A stretch of 38,645 bases of DNA from an uncultured Solobacterium sp. (GTDB taxonomy: Bacteria; Bacillota_I; Bacilli_A; Erysipelotrichales; Erysipelotrichaceae), in NCBI GenBank assembly GCA_938039295.1, contig CALHUY010000033.1, positions 1 to 38,645 on the forward strand, given 5' to 3'. The notes beneath the pieces were generated by a model. The model saw only the letters and a list, made by a program, of their open reading frames with translations. It did not search any database and was not told the origin of the DNA. Shown in pieces: positions 24,963 through 32,977 of the stretch. Position 1 is the first letter of the stretch. Every line of letters begins with the position of its first letter. A program made the position numbers and the translations under genes.

Positions 24963-25412
24963 ATGAAATCGAAAGAAATACGTGTAAGAAATTTACCGAA
25001 AGATGACGTTCCTTTTTACGTTTCCAATGTAAAACCAACATCATTTTTAATGATCGCGATGATTGCTGGCATTAGTTTTTTATGGATACGTTCCTATTTA
25101 CAGGTGATTGGAGTTATGGTCATCATGGTATCGTTATTCTCGCTATTAATGTTGCCAGATTGTAAACTATATGAAATCCATCATGACTACATTGTGCTTT
25201 ACAATCGTCATGATAAATCAGAGTGTTTCATCATCTACTATGAGGATATGGTATCTTGGCATTATGAACGGAATCCAAGTTTCGATCAGCTGGTAATTTC
25301 ATTGGTAGATGGAAGTGTTGAAAAACAAGAAGTCTATGCAAAGTATCGCATAGAGAAATGGTTAAATTCTTTAGCACCAGGCAAGCAAGCGAAAAAGAAT
25401 CATAGAAAGTAG
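24963..25412 (+). CDS. Hypothetical membrane protein with PH-like cytosolic domain
   Basis: This 149-residue protein has a short basic N-terminus, two membrane helices (about residues 28-65) and a soluble C-terminal beta-rich part, CKLYEIHHDYIVLYNRHDKS through EKWLNSLAPGK. That layout resembles bacterial PH-like (YcxB or bPH) membrane proteins, but I cannot assign a family with certainty. It lacks a ribosome-binding site and probably has a leaderless message. It is followed by the ArsR-type gene after five bases, so the three genes up to 26309 likely form one operon. Confidence 0.65.
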   Translation: MKSKEIRVRNLPKDDVPFYVSNVKPTSFLMIAMIAGISFLWIRSYLQVIGVMVIMVSLFSLLMLPDCKLYEIHHDYIVLYNRHDKSECFIIYYEDMVSWHYERNPSFDQLVISLVDGSVEKQEVYAKYRIEKWLNSLAPGKQAKKNHRK

Positions 25413-25417
25413 GGAGT

Positions 25418-25756
25418 ATGACAAAATTAGTAAATCCTGAAGCAGTAGAAAAATGTAGAGCGAATATGATTTGCGAAGCAGATGTTGATGATATGAGTTT
25501 AATCTTTGATATGTTTAGTGATAGCACTAGACTCAAGATTATGAACGCACTCTTTGTCAGTGAACTATGTGTTGGTGACTTAGCTGCACTATTACAGATG
25601 AGTACAAGTGCCATCAGCCATCAGTTATCTTCTTTAAAGAAAACAAAATTGGTAAAGACAAAGAAGATTGGTAAGAATGTTTATTACTCAATGGCAGATG
25701 AACATATCGAAAAAATCTACCAGATGACATACGAGCATATTAAAGAAGATGACTAA
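25418..25756 (+). CDS. ArsR/SmtB-family metal-sensing repressor
   Basis: This 112-residue winged-helix protein matches ArsR/SmtB repressors. The DNA-binding helix is STSAISHQLSSLKKTKLV. The C-terminal helix carries Asp94, His96, His107 and Glu110, which is the spacing of the alpha-5 zinc site of SmtB (D-x-H-x10-H-x2-E). The alpha-3 motif ELCVCDL reads ELCVGDL, keeping only Cys51. Cys13 and Cys19 lie in the N-terminal arm. A Zn(II)- or Co(II)-responsive repressor is inferred. No metal pump is adjacent. GGGAG precedes the ATG, and the 3' end overlaps the exonuclease gene by eight bases. Confidence 0.87.
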   Translation: MTKLVNPEAVEKCRANMICEADVDDMSLIFDMFSDSTRLKIMNALFVSELCVGDLAALLQMSTSAISHQLSSLKKTKLVKTKKIGKNVYYSMADEHIEKIYQMTYEHIKEDD

Positions 25757-26309
25757 AATCGTTGCGATTGATTTTGAGACTGCAAACAATCAAATGGCGA
25801 GTGTTTGTTCGGTCGGTATTGCGGTAATGGAAGATGGAGTGGTCATTGATCACTATTACTCTTTGATTAAACCAGAAGAAAACGTTAGTTATTTTTCACC
25901 TTACAATATTCGTGTTCATGGCATTGCTGCAAAAGATGTTGAAGATGCACCTACATTTTCAGAGATCTATCGTGCATTAACGGGATACTTTGAAGATGCA
26001 GTAGTCGTGGCACATAATGCACGGTTTGACATGAACTGTTTAAAACAGACTTGTTTGAATACTGGCAAGAAGATTCCGGTATTAGAATATTTTGATACAG
26101 TGGAATTATGCAAACGTGTCTTTTCAAATCTCAAGCATCATCGCCTCAATGATGTATGTGACTATATTGGAATTGAGCTGGACCACCATAATGCATTAAG
26201 TGATGCGAATGGCTGTTTGGAAATTGTCATGGCAGTGATGAATCTAGTTGGAGAGTATGATATTTACCAACTACTAGAACGTTGTCAAACAAAACTTTAT
26301 CAGTTATAA
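25749..26309 (+). CDS. DEDDh-family 3'-5' exonuclease
   Basis: This 186-residue exonuclease of the DnaQ/epsilon type has the five acidic/His residues expected: Asp8 and Glu10 in AIDFET, Asp94 in HNARFD, and His147 with Asp152 in HHNALSDA. It is a free-standing domain with no polymerase or BRCT part and would act on DNA or RNA 3' ends in the cytosol. It may take part in repair or RNA turnover; the substrate is unknown. It overlaps the ArsR-type gene by eight bases, an unusual partner. Confidence 0.88.
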   Translation: MTKIVAIDFETANNQMASVCSVGIAVMEDGVVIDHYYSLIKPEENVSYFSPYNIRVHGIAAKDVEDAPTFSEIYRALTGYFEDAVVVAHNARFDMNCLKQTCLNTGKKIPVLEYFDTVELCKRVFSNLKHHRLNDVCDYIGIELDHHNALSDANGCLEIVMAVMNLVGEYDIYQLLERCQTKLYQL

Positions 26310-26347
26310 AACGAACAATGGATACGCTTTGTATTCGTTGTTTTTTT
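26310..26347 (+). terminator. Intrinsic terminator after the exonuclease gene
   Basis: AACGA and GGATAC pair with GTATTC and CGTT around GCTTT, with a five-base bulge on the left arm. A run of seven or more T follows at 26341-26347. Confidence 0.65.
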
Positions 26348-26393
26348 ACTAGATTAATATCAACTTTTTTGTAAAAAACAACATCAAAAAATG

Positions 26394-26422
26394 ATTACAA
26401 TTTCCTTTTTGCGTGCTAAAAT
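26394..26422 (+). promoter_or_regulatory. Promoter of the surface protein gene
   Basis: ATTACA (26394-26399) and TAAAAT (26417-26422) are spaced by 17 bases, followed by a short leader and a strong GGGAGG ribosome site. Confidence 0.55.
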
Positions 26423-26451
26423 AACTCTATTATTTATGGGAGGACAAAAGA

Positions 26452-28764
26452 ATGAAGAAAATCAGAGTGATTAGTTTTCTTTGTGCTCTGCTAATGGTAT
26501 GTAGTATTTGTGTGACCACAATTTCTACTGCAGTATTCGCAGATTCATCAACACCTACAACACAACCAGTTCCAACGACTAGAACTTATACCGTTCGCCA
26601 TATTCGTCAGACATTGTCTGGCAGCTATGAAGACGAATCCTTGGCAGAATATGAAACTCTTACAGGTAATGTAGGGGATATGACACAGGCACTCGCCAAT
26701 CGAACATATCCTGGGTTTCAAGCTCTGATTCCTGAACAGGTACAGATAGCACCAAGTGGAGATATTACGGTTTCTGTTTATTATGCAAGAAAGAAGTTAA
26801 CGACATATTTTCATACAGGTGATCCAGCACAAGATTTCCATTTAACATATTTATACGAAAGTACACAGACACAACCAGCTCAACCAACGATTCCAGGCAA
26901 GGTATTTATTCGTTGGGCATATCAGGATAGTACAGGTGCTTTACAGACATGGAATGCTGGGATACAACCGGCAGAGGATATGCATGTCTATGCAGAGTAT
27001 GATATTCCATTCCAATCGACATATATTGTTAATTATTGGTATCAAAACGCAACGGATGAAGTATCGTATACAGATGCACAAAAGACATATACATTATTTA
27101 ATACAGAAACAAAAACACAGAATGTAAATAGTGCGGTTGTCTATAACGGTCCACAATATGATACGACCTATCGTAAATACAATCAGGTAAAGACAGATGC
27201 AGAGAATGCGACAAAGCTAGTCTTAGCAGATGGTTCAACGGTAGTAAATGTCTACTATGATCGTCCAGTGATGACAATCACACTTGTGTATTATAACTTC
27301 ACGACAAATACAGAAGAGCGACGTGAGTCATATCAGGGAATCTATGGACATAAGACAGATGGTATTTTTAGCATTGACCAAACCTATCTATGGTCTGCGC
27401 CAAATAATGCAAGTTCTCACTATGATAAAACACCACCTACCTTTACAGAACAACAATTCTTTAATGTTGATCCATATCATTTGGAATTCCATGCTAGAAA
27501 ATTAGCAGTAGCTCCAAGTGCAAAGAAGATTCATGTAATCTATCACGAGCAAAATCCTGATGGTACATGGTCAAGAAATCCAAATAATCGTATTTGGGAT
27601 GTAGATACACTTACTTACAGTAAGTTTAGCGTATATTTTCCTAATACAGCCGCATTTAACTATTCATATTATTATTGGACAAATGGGGTAGATGAGTATA
27701 CGACAGATGTTAATGCGTCCAACCCTGATTTAACTGCATATACAGGTGGTTCACTGATTGTTGTATATAACAATAATCAAGTGGTAAACGACTATGATGG
27801 TGATGGCCAAACATATATGCACATATATAAAACACGTAATAAGTACAATCTCCACCTAGAAAATACAGATGGAACAGTACTAAATCTTTATTATGGAGAG
27901 CCATTATCCAACTACCAAAATATCCTAAATAATCCAGTTAAGCCAAGCAATGTACCATCACACTATGTATTTACGGGTTGGTATACAACTGATACATTTC
28001 AAGAGGGTACTAAGTTGAAAGAAAACGCAACAATGTCCAGCCGTGATCGCTTCATTTATGCAAAATGGGAAGAACCAAGTGTAAATGTAACGGTTATAAG
28101 TAATGGTGCTACTTCTGCATTACCAGGAGTTGTAACAATTCCAATGATGGGTAGTGTACGTAAGGATATTCCAAATATTCCTTCTAAGGACGGATATTGG
28201 TTTGATGGTTGGTATAAAGATCCGGCATTTACGCAACCTTTTGATATCAATGAATCGATTGCATATGATATGACAATCTACGCAAAATGGGTTAATCGTA
28301 AGCCGACAAGTTGGAGAATTCGTTATATCGATGATCAAGGAAGAGTTCTTGCACAGGAAGATACAGGAAATGATAACCTATTTACAGTACTCTTTAGATA
28401 TGGAAAGTTGATTCCAGATTATGCAGTGGATTATGAAAGTAAGAACCTAACACTTTCGTCTGACCAGATGAATTTATTAGATTTTATCTACACATACCGT
28501 GTTAAGACAAATTGGGTAACAGAAGATGGTACACCAATCAAGGAAAGAGTTTATGGAACATTTGGACCAGAAGTATTTGATGGATATGTATATCTTTCTA
28601 CAAATACAGCTGTAAATGGGGATACAACACACATATATCGTTGGGTAGGAGTCTCTACACCAAAGACCGCAGATAATAGTCATTCTACATGGTATATGGC
28701 AATTCTTTGCCTATCAACACTTGCAGTTCTATCTGCAATGTATGTGAAGAAATCATATCGGTAG
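26452..28764 (+). CDS. Large secreted surface protein with InlB-type repeats and a variant sorting signal
   Basis: This 770-residue protein has a signal peptide (MKKIRVISF, hydrophobic core, probable cleavage after TAVFA). The ectodomain is rich in Tyr, Thr and Asn with few Cys. Several repeats resemble the Listeria-Bacteroides (InlB B) repeat: GKVFIRWAYQDSTG through DMHVYAEYD, HYVFTGWYTTD through FIYAKWEE, and GYWFDGWYKDPAF through MTIYAKW. MucBP-like stretches occur between them. The C-terminus has STPKTADN, a hydrophobic helix and KKSYR, the layout of a sortase signal, but TPKTA replaces LPxTG. It is presumably displayed on the cell wall for adhesion. A terminator follows; it is transcribed alone. 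Confidence 0.85.
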   Translation: MKKIRVISFLCALLMVCSICVTTISTAVFADSSTPTTQPVPTTRTYTVRHIRQTLSGSYEDESLAEYETLTGNVGDMTQALANRTYPGFQALIPEQVQIAPSGDITVSVYYARKKLTTYFHTGDPAQDFHLTYLYESTQTQPAQPTIPGKVFIRWAYQDSTGALQTWNAGIQPAEDMHVYAEYDIPFQSTYIVNYWYQNATDEVSYTDAQKTYTLFNTETKTQNVNSAVVYNGPQYDTTYRKYNQVKTDAENATKLVLADGSTVVNVYYDRPVMTITLVYYNFTTNTEERRESYQGIYGHKTDGIFSIDQTYLWSAPNNASSHYDKTPPTFTEQQFFNVDPYHLEFHARKLAVAPSAKKIHVIYHEQNPDGTWSRNPNNRIWDVDTLTYSKFSVYFPNTAAFNYSYYYWTNGVDEYTTDVNASNPDLTAYTGGSLIVVYNNNQVVNDYDGDGQTYMHIYKTRNKYNLHLENTDGTVLNLYYGEPLSNYQNILNNPVKPSNVPSHYVFTGWYTTDTFQEGTKLKENATMSSRDRFIYAKWEEPSVNVTVISNGATSALPGVVTIPMMGSVRKDIPNIPSKDGYWFDGWYKDPAFTQPFDINESIAYDMTIYAKWVNRKPTSWRIRYIDDQGRVLAQEDTGNDNLFTVLFRYGKLIPDYAVDYESKNLTLSSDQMNLLDFIYTYRVKTNWVTEDGTPIKERVYGTFGPEVFDGYVYLSTNTAVNGDTTHIYRWVGVSTPKTADNSHSTWYMAILCLSTLAVLSAMYVKKSYR

Positions 28765-28780
28765 TATATATAAATCGATT

Positions 28781-28817
28781 GAAAGTGGCTTATCATAAAA
28801 GCTACTTTCTTTTTTTT
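28781..28817 (+). terminator. Intrinsic terminator of the surface protein gene
   Basis: GAAAGTGGCTT (28781-28791) pairs with AAGCTACTTTC (28799-28809), one mismatch, followed by eight T. Confidence 0.85.
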
Positions 28818-28863
28818 CAAAAGATATAGAATAGTGAAAGAACAGTGATAATTAAAATGTACC

Positions 28864-28872
28864 TGTTATAAT
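28864..28872 (+). promoter_or_regulatory. Extended -10 promoter of the nitroreductase gene
   Basis: TGTTATAAT is a perfect TGn-extended -10 box; no clear -35 box accompanies it. The message would start near 28879. Confidence 0.55.
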
Positions 28873-28883
28873 GAAGCCGTAGA

Positions 28884-28923
28884 TAATGACACAATTTTAA
28901 AAGAGTTGTGCCATTTCTTTTTC
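28884..28923 (+). terminator. Leader hairpin with T-tract before the nitroreductase gene (possible attenuator)
   Basis: AATGACACAA (28885-28894) pairs with TTGTGCCATT (28906-28915) with one mismatch, and CTTTTTC follows. It lies between the -10 box and the ribosome-binding site, so it could stop most transcripts early. Confidence 0.55.
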
Positions 28924-28938
28924 AAGGAGAAATAACTG

Positions 28939-29604
28939 ATGGAATTATTAGACGCTATCAAGCAAAGACATTCCGTACGTTCGTACTTAGATAAGTCAAT
29001 TGATATAGATGTACGTAATGAATTATGTAAGTATATTGACGAATGTAATCAAGAAGGAAACCTACATATTCAATTGATTGAAAATGAACCACAGGCTTTC
29101 GCAAAACGTTTGTATCACTATGGCTTATTCTCTAATGTAAAGAACTATATCGCATTAGTAGGGAGGGATGATTCAACCTTCAATGAGCGTTGTGGCTATT
29201 ATGGAGAAAAGATTGTTCTTAAGGCACAAATGTTAGGTCTTAATACCTGTTGGGTAGGTGGTACCTATAAAAAGATTGAAAGTGTTGTAGATATCAAACC
29301 GGGTGAAAAGTTCTTAATGATTATCGCAATTGGATATGGTGAAAACCAAGGAAGAGAACATAAATATAAGCAGGTGAAAGACTTATCCATTGGCTATCCT
29401 GAACTACCGGATTGGTTTGTTAACGGAGTAGAGGCTGTAGCTATGGCTCCATCTGCTTTAAACCAACATAGTTATCGTTTTGGCTATCGAGATGGAAAGG
29501 TATATGTGAAAAAGGGTCTTGGCTTTGCGCTGGATACTGATATTGGCATTGCAAAGTATCACTTTGAAGTTGCGTCAGGAAAAGATTCCACCATCTGGGA
29601 ATGA
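28939..29604 (+). CDS. Nitroreductase-family flavoprotein
   Basis: This 221-residue protein matches the nitroreductase superfamily, closest to the TM1586 type. It starts with MELLDAIKQRHSVRSYLDK, whose RHSVRSY contacts FMN phosphate. GEKIVLKAQMLGLNTCWVGG and AVAMAPSALNQH follow. Members use FMN and NAD(P)H to reduce nitro compounds, quinones or other substrates; the substrate is unknown. AAGGAGA precedes the ATG. The leader holds a terminator-like hairpin. No partner gene shares its direction closely; the next gene has its own promoter. Confidence 0.86.
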   Translation: MELLDAIKQRHSVRSYLDKSIDIDVRNELCKYIDECNQEGNLHIQLIENEPQAFAKRLYHYGLFSNVKNYIALVGRDDSTFNERCGYYGEKIVLKAQMLGLNTCWVGGTYKKIESVVDIKPGEKFLMIIAIGYGENQGREHKYKQVKDLSIGYPELPDWFVNGVEAVAMAPSALNQHSYRFGYRDGKVYVKKGLGFALDTDIGIAKYHFEVASGKDSTIWE

Positions 29605-29672
29605 ATACGCCTGAAATAAATATTTCAAAATTCTAGTTCTAATGAAATTTTTTTCAGAGAAATTGGGATATA

Positions 29673-29701
29673 TTTACAGAAATATTCTGTAATAGTATAA
29701 T
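29673..29701 (+). promoter_or_regulatory. Promoter of the pyrophosphatase-like gene
   Basis: TTTACA (29673-29678) and TATAAT (29696-29701) are separated by 17 bases, a near-consensus vegetative promoter. Confidence 0.75.
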
Positions 29702-29723
29702 GGAAACATCAAAGGGGTATACA

Positions 29724-30116
29724 ATGATTGAATTTGAAAATAATGCCTATTTCTGGCAGAAGTTAGATACGCTGTACTTATCCAGTGGATACCAAATTAC
29801 AAGAAAAAAAGGTGAAGTTCATCCACGCTTTCAGAACTTAATCTATCCAGTGGATTATGGATATATCAACGATACAAAGAGTTTTGGAAAAGATGGTGTA
29901 TCACTCTATGCTGGTAGTGGTAATCGATATGAGATTAGCGCATTAGTTGTCGCAGCAGACATCCTCATCAAGGAATTAGATGTAAAGCTTCTTGTGGGTT
30001 GTACCGATGAAGAAGTTGACCAAGTATTACGATTCCTTAACCAAACAAATTATCAAAAGACTGTATTAATCCGTAAAGGTAATGAATTACCTTCTTGGGC
30101 AGAGACAGACATTTAA
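29724..30116 (+). CDS. Inorganic-pyrophosphatase-like protein, probably degenerate
   Basis: This 130-residue protein resembles short class I pyrophosphatase-like proteins: GEVHPRF followed by LIYPVDYGYINDT recalls the YPxNYGFIP region. The metal-binding D-x-D-P-x-D signature is not seen; at that place it reads DGVSLYAGSGN. Catalysis as a standard pyrophosphatase is therefore doubtful. ATG 29724 is chosen because AAAGGGG lies upstream. An ATG at 29700 lies inside the TATAAT box and is rejected. It ends at a bidirectional terminator. Confidence 0.65.
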   Translation: MIEFENNAYFWQKLDTLYLSSGYQITRKKGEVHPRFQNLIYPVDYGYINDTKSFGKDGVSLYAGSGNRYEISALVVAADILIKELDVKLLVGCTDEEVDQVLRFLNQTNYQKTVLIRKGNELPSWAETDI

Positions 30117-30141
30117 AAACCGATTCCAGTGAATCGGTTTT
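30116..30141. terminator. Bidirectional terminator between the pyrophosphatase-like and phospholipase-like genes
   Basis: AAAACCGATTC (30116-30126) and GAATCGGTTTT (30131-30141) form an 11-bp perfect stem with loop CAGT. Confidence 0.88.
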
Positions 30142-31006
30142 ATTCTTGGTATGGTTCGCCATTGAAGTTGATACGGAAGTCTTCTGGACTACGTGTATCA
30201 ATTAATTGCTTGGCGAAGTTGACTGCTTTACCATATAATTCTGGAAATGAGGCATGAATCTCTCTACTTAAGTCATAGCGAAGTGGATAAGATTTATGTT
30301 CTAGGTTTAGAACCTTGAAATCATTCTTTTTGTACAATACCATTCCGGATAAAACGGGTGGTATTTTAATTTGTTTTTCAAGAGCACACATCAAATCGTA
30401 TTTGAGTTTTGTTGGATATAAGAACTTTGTATAACGAACGATCTCTGTCGCAGATTCTGCACATAGACTAGGTTTGATGTTTAGATTAAATACCTTCTGA
30501 AACATTCCTGCATACATTAGTCCAAGCTTTGACTTTGATACCTTGTCAATCTTCATGTAATTAAATACATCATAGGAATCTTCCGTTCTACCACGTTGGT
30601 GTAACATCCATACGTCGATATTTGCTTCACTGATGACGTGAGCAGCACCTTCGTGTAATCCTGTTTGAATATGTGTATCTCTTGCGACTGCGTTAATAAG
30701 TGGATGTGCAGTAGAATCTAAAGCATAGTGACATAAGAAGCCATAGAAATAACTTCTTAAATCAGAATCATTTTCACTATACTTATCAAAGTATTCGATA
30801 AATTCATCACACTTTTCATCGTGCATCTGATCACCATACTTCTTAAGTGATCCTGGTAACAGGGACGCTCTAGAGAAGAATAGCATATCTGGTCCTTGCG
30901 AACCTAAGTAAAACATTCCTTTGTTTGTAATCATGCGTGCATGTTCTTCATCTAATGTACGAAGAACATCTTTCGCAAATTCAACATGTGTAGTTGCAGC
31001 TGGCAT
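30140..31006 (-). CDS. Zinc-dependent phospholipase C-like protein
   Basis: This 288-residue protein matches the zinc-dependent phospholipase C family (Zn_dep_PLPC). Expected metal ligands are visible in MPAATTHVEFAKDVL, GSQGPDMLFF, HYALDSTAHPLI and the later histidines of GLHEGAAHV. There is no signal peptide, so unlike clostridial alpha-toxin it should be cytosolic. Its substrate is unknown. Start 31006 gives the family start MPAATTH; an ATG at 31036 lies inside the aminotransferase gene. The gene overlaps no other from this start, but lies seven bases after the aminotransferase stop and is its likely operon partner. Confidence 0.78.
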   Translation of the reverse strand: MPAATTHVEFAKDVLRTLDEEHARMITNKGMFYLGSQGPDMLFFSRASLLPGSLKKYGDQMHDEKCDEFIEYFDKYSENDSDLRSYFYGFLCHYALDSTAHPLINAVARDTHIQTGLHEGAAHVISEANIDVWMLHQRGRTEDSYDVFNYMKIDKVSKSKLGLMYAGMFQKVFNLNIKPSLCAESATEIVRYTKFLYPTKLKYDLMCALEKQIKIPPVLSGMVLYKKNDFKVLNLEHKSYPLRYDLSREIHASFPELYGKAVNFAKQLIDTRSPEDFRINFNGEPYQE

Positions 31007-31013
31007 AGTTTTT

Positions 31014-32255
31014 CTACTTGAGGATAGTGTCCTCAATCTCCTTCATTTTCTTTGCTAGACCATAAATTTTATGGCTTGGTAGGGAACATAAACCAACGCG
31101 AATGCCATGGTTTACTTTTACTGTATAAATATGATTCTCTAAGAATGCTTCATGAACTTTTTTGCATAAATCATTATCATAGATTTTTAACGTTACGAAG
31201 AAACCTTCGCGGTATGGATAATGTGGCAGTTTAATTTCATGTGCTTCTGTTAAGAAGATAGAAGAGCGCTCTCTCATTAAATCAATATATAATTGTTTTT
31301 CTTTGAGAAATTCTTCTCTATTTTCATTAATAACCCAACTGAAGTTTTCCATTGCGGCATTTGGAATATTAGACCAAGTAGCACGTGCTTTCTTTTCTAA
31401 TACTGTTTTCATCTCAGTAACGGATTCTTCCAGTTGTGCAAGAATCACTGCGGCCCCACAACGTAAGCCATAGGAAGTCATTGTCTTTGAACAAGAGAAG
31501 CCAACAATCACCATGGCATTCTTACTAAGATCATTCCAGATTTCCATATACTTACGAGAAGTTTCCGCATTGTAAGCATAATCGATATAAGCAATATCAT
31601 CCAGTAAAACGATAGGGTGTGTCTTTGAGACTTCATTTATAAAGTCGATGACTTCTTTCCATTCCTCGTGGCTCATTGTATATCCAGTCGGATTTTCGCA
31701 AGGGTCATTGATGAGTAATAGAATGCGTTCTTGCGTCTTCATAACTTCCTGTACTGTTTCTTTGATGGAAGCGATGTTGAAGTGATTATCTTCACTAAAG
31801 AGTTCATACTCTGCAATCTTTAGGTTATTTTCCGAAGCCATCAAACGATAACTACCCCAAGCAATATTTGGGATAATGACAGTTTCTCCTTCTTCTAATA
31901 CAGACGTAAAGGTAGAACTGACAGCACCTGATCCACCTGGTGTTGCGACAACGTTGTGTGCAAGCTTTAGGTTGTTGCCCTGGGTTACCCATTCATATAC
32001 ATCTTTGCGAAAGTTAGGATTTCCATCAAAGCTTGCGGCGTAGGAAGCTTTTACACGGTGGTCAATTGTATCATAGTGATCAAATACAGACTTCAGTGCG
32101 ACTAGGTTTCCATCGTTATCACAGAGTGTACCAATCGTTGCGTCTATTACATTTTCTTCACCGTTGATACGTTTATCTTCCTTTGCTTTCGCAACGACAG
32201 TAAACACTGCATCTGCGATTGGAGTTAGATTTGCGCTCTTTTTTGTAAATGTCAT
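31014..32255 (-). CDS. PLP-dependent aminotransferase, class I/II
   Basis: This 413-residue fold-type I aminotransferase shows ATPGGSGAVSSTF (cofactor phosphate site), NDPCENPTGYTMS, LLDDIAYIDYAY and the PLP lysine in SCSKTMTSYGLRCG. FSREG-like substrate Arg positions appear as YGLR and in the C-terminal GIRVGLCSLP. It resembles aromatic or aspartate aminotransferases, but amino-donor choice cannot be read directly. The ATG overlaps the stop of the yggS gene (ATGA). The order yggS-aminotransferase links a PLP-homeostasis protein with a PLP enzyme. Confidence 0.87.
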   Translation of the reverse strand: MTFTKKSANLTPIADAVFTVVAKAKEDKRINGEENVIDATIGTLCDNDGNLVALKSVFDHYDTIDHRVKASYAASFDGNPNFRKDVYEWVTQGNNLKLAHNVVATPGGSGAVSSTFTSVLEEGETVIIPNIAWGSYRLMASENNLKIAEYELFSEDNHFNIASIKETVQEVMKTQERILLLINDPCENPTGYTMSHEEWKEVIDFINEVSKTHPIVLLDDIAYIDYAYNAETSRKYMEIWNDLSKNAMVIVGFSCSKTMTSYGLRCGAAVILAQLEESVTEMKTVLEKKARATWSNIPNAAMENFSWVINENREEFLKEKQLYIDLMRERSSIFLTEAHEIKLPHYPYREGFFVTLKIYDNDLCKKVHEAFLENHIYTVKVNHGIRVGLCSLPSHKIYGLAKKMKEIEDTILK

Positions 32256-32908
32256 AATTCATTCTCCTCAAATAAATATGTTCCAATCCGTAACATGGTA
32301 CTACCGTGCTCAATTGCGATTGGATAGTCATGGCTCATACCCATAGAAAGAGTATGGAAGTATTGTTTACCAAATGTTTCCTGAAGATGTAGAAAGATAT
32401 CTTGTGCTTTGGTAAAGACTTCATGAATTCGTGCTTCATCATTTGTATGTGGACCCATGGTCATTAAACCTTGAATCATAATATGAGGACACTCTTGTAA
32501 GAGGAAGTTTGTAAATACTTCTACATCAGCAGGATCTAATCCACTCTTATTGGTATCTTCATCAGCTAAATGCAATTCAATAAGCACATTAACTTTACGA
32601 TTTCGTTTCGTCGCTTCTTTTTCGATGACTTTCGCAAGAGCGATATTATCGAGCGATTGAATACAGGATACAACAGGTAAGATATCTTTTACTTTATTAC
32701 GCTGTAAATGTCCTATGTATTGCCAAGCGATATCTTTTGGTAAGACTGCTGCCTTTGAAACAAGTTCAGCAGTTCTATTTTCCGCAAAGATTCTTTCGCC
32801 TGCGTCGTAATAGGATTGTATTTCTTCGATACTGTGATGCTTGGAAACAACACATAAATCTATATTTAAGGCTGCTTGCTTAATCTTCCAGTAATGTTTT
32901 TCTATCAT
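32252..32908 (-). CDS. YggS/PLPBP-family pyridoxal phosphate homeostasis protein
   Basis: This 218-residue protein is a single-domain alanine-racemase-fold protein that binds PLP and balances vitamin B6 pools, without known catalysis. Landmarks are IDLCVVSKHHS with the PLP Lys, FAENRTAEL (family GENYVQE), WQYIGHLQRNKVK, and GLMTMGPHTND followed by LSMGMSHDYPIAIEHGSTMLRIG. Start 32908 gives MIEKHYWKI. There is no Shine-Dalgarno, and a TATAAT lies six bases upstream of the ATG. It is the first gene of a three-gene minus-strand operon. Confidence 0.93.
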   Translation of the reverse strand: MIEKHYWKIKQAALNIDLCVVSKHHSIEEIQSYYDAGERIFAENRTAELVSKAAVLPKDIAWQYIGHLQRNKVKDILPVVSCIQSLDNIALAKVIEKEATKRNRKVNVLIELHLADEDTNKSGLDPADVEVFTNFLLQECPHIMIQGLMTMGPHTNDEARIHEVFTKAQDIFLHLQETFGKQYFHTLSMGMSHDYPIAIEHGSTMLRIGTYLFEENEL

Positions 32909-32914
32909 ATTGCA

Positions 32915-32943
32915 ATTATACACCAATGGTTTTGTGCATACAA
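32915..32943 (-). promoter_or_regulatory. yggS promoter, leaderless layout
   Basis: On the minus strand TTGTAT (32938-32943) and TATAAT (32915-32920) are spaced by 17 bases; the -10 ends six bases before the ATG. Confidence 0.6.
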
Positions 32944-32971
32944 AAAGAAAACCTGCTGATGTTACAGCAGG
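32942..32971 (-). terminator. Intrinsic terminator of folT
   Basis: On the minus strand CCTGCTG and CAGCAGG (32965-32971 and 32952-32958) enclose a six-base loop, followed by TTTTCTTTTTG. Confidence 0.8.
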
Positions 32972-32977
32972 CTAGAA

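Noticed and set aside
29700..29723. Upstream ATG of the pyrophosphatase-like gene at 29700
   Set aside because: It falls within the TATAAT box of a near-consensus promoter, so it would not be transcribed.
30140..31006. Secreted phospholipase C toxin
   Set aside because: No signal peptide is present, and the operon context (yggS, aminotransferase) is housekeeping.
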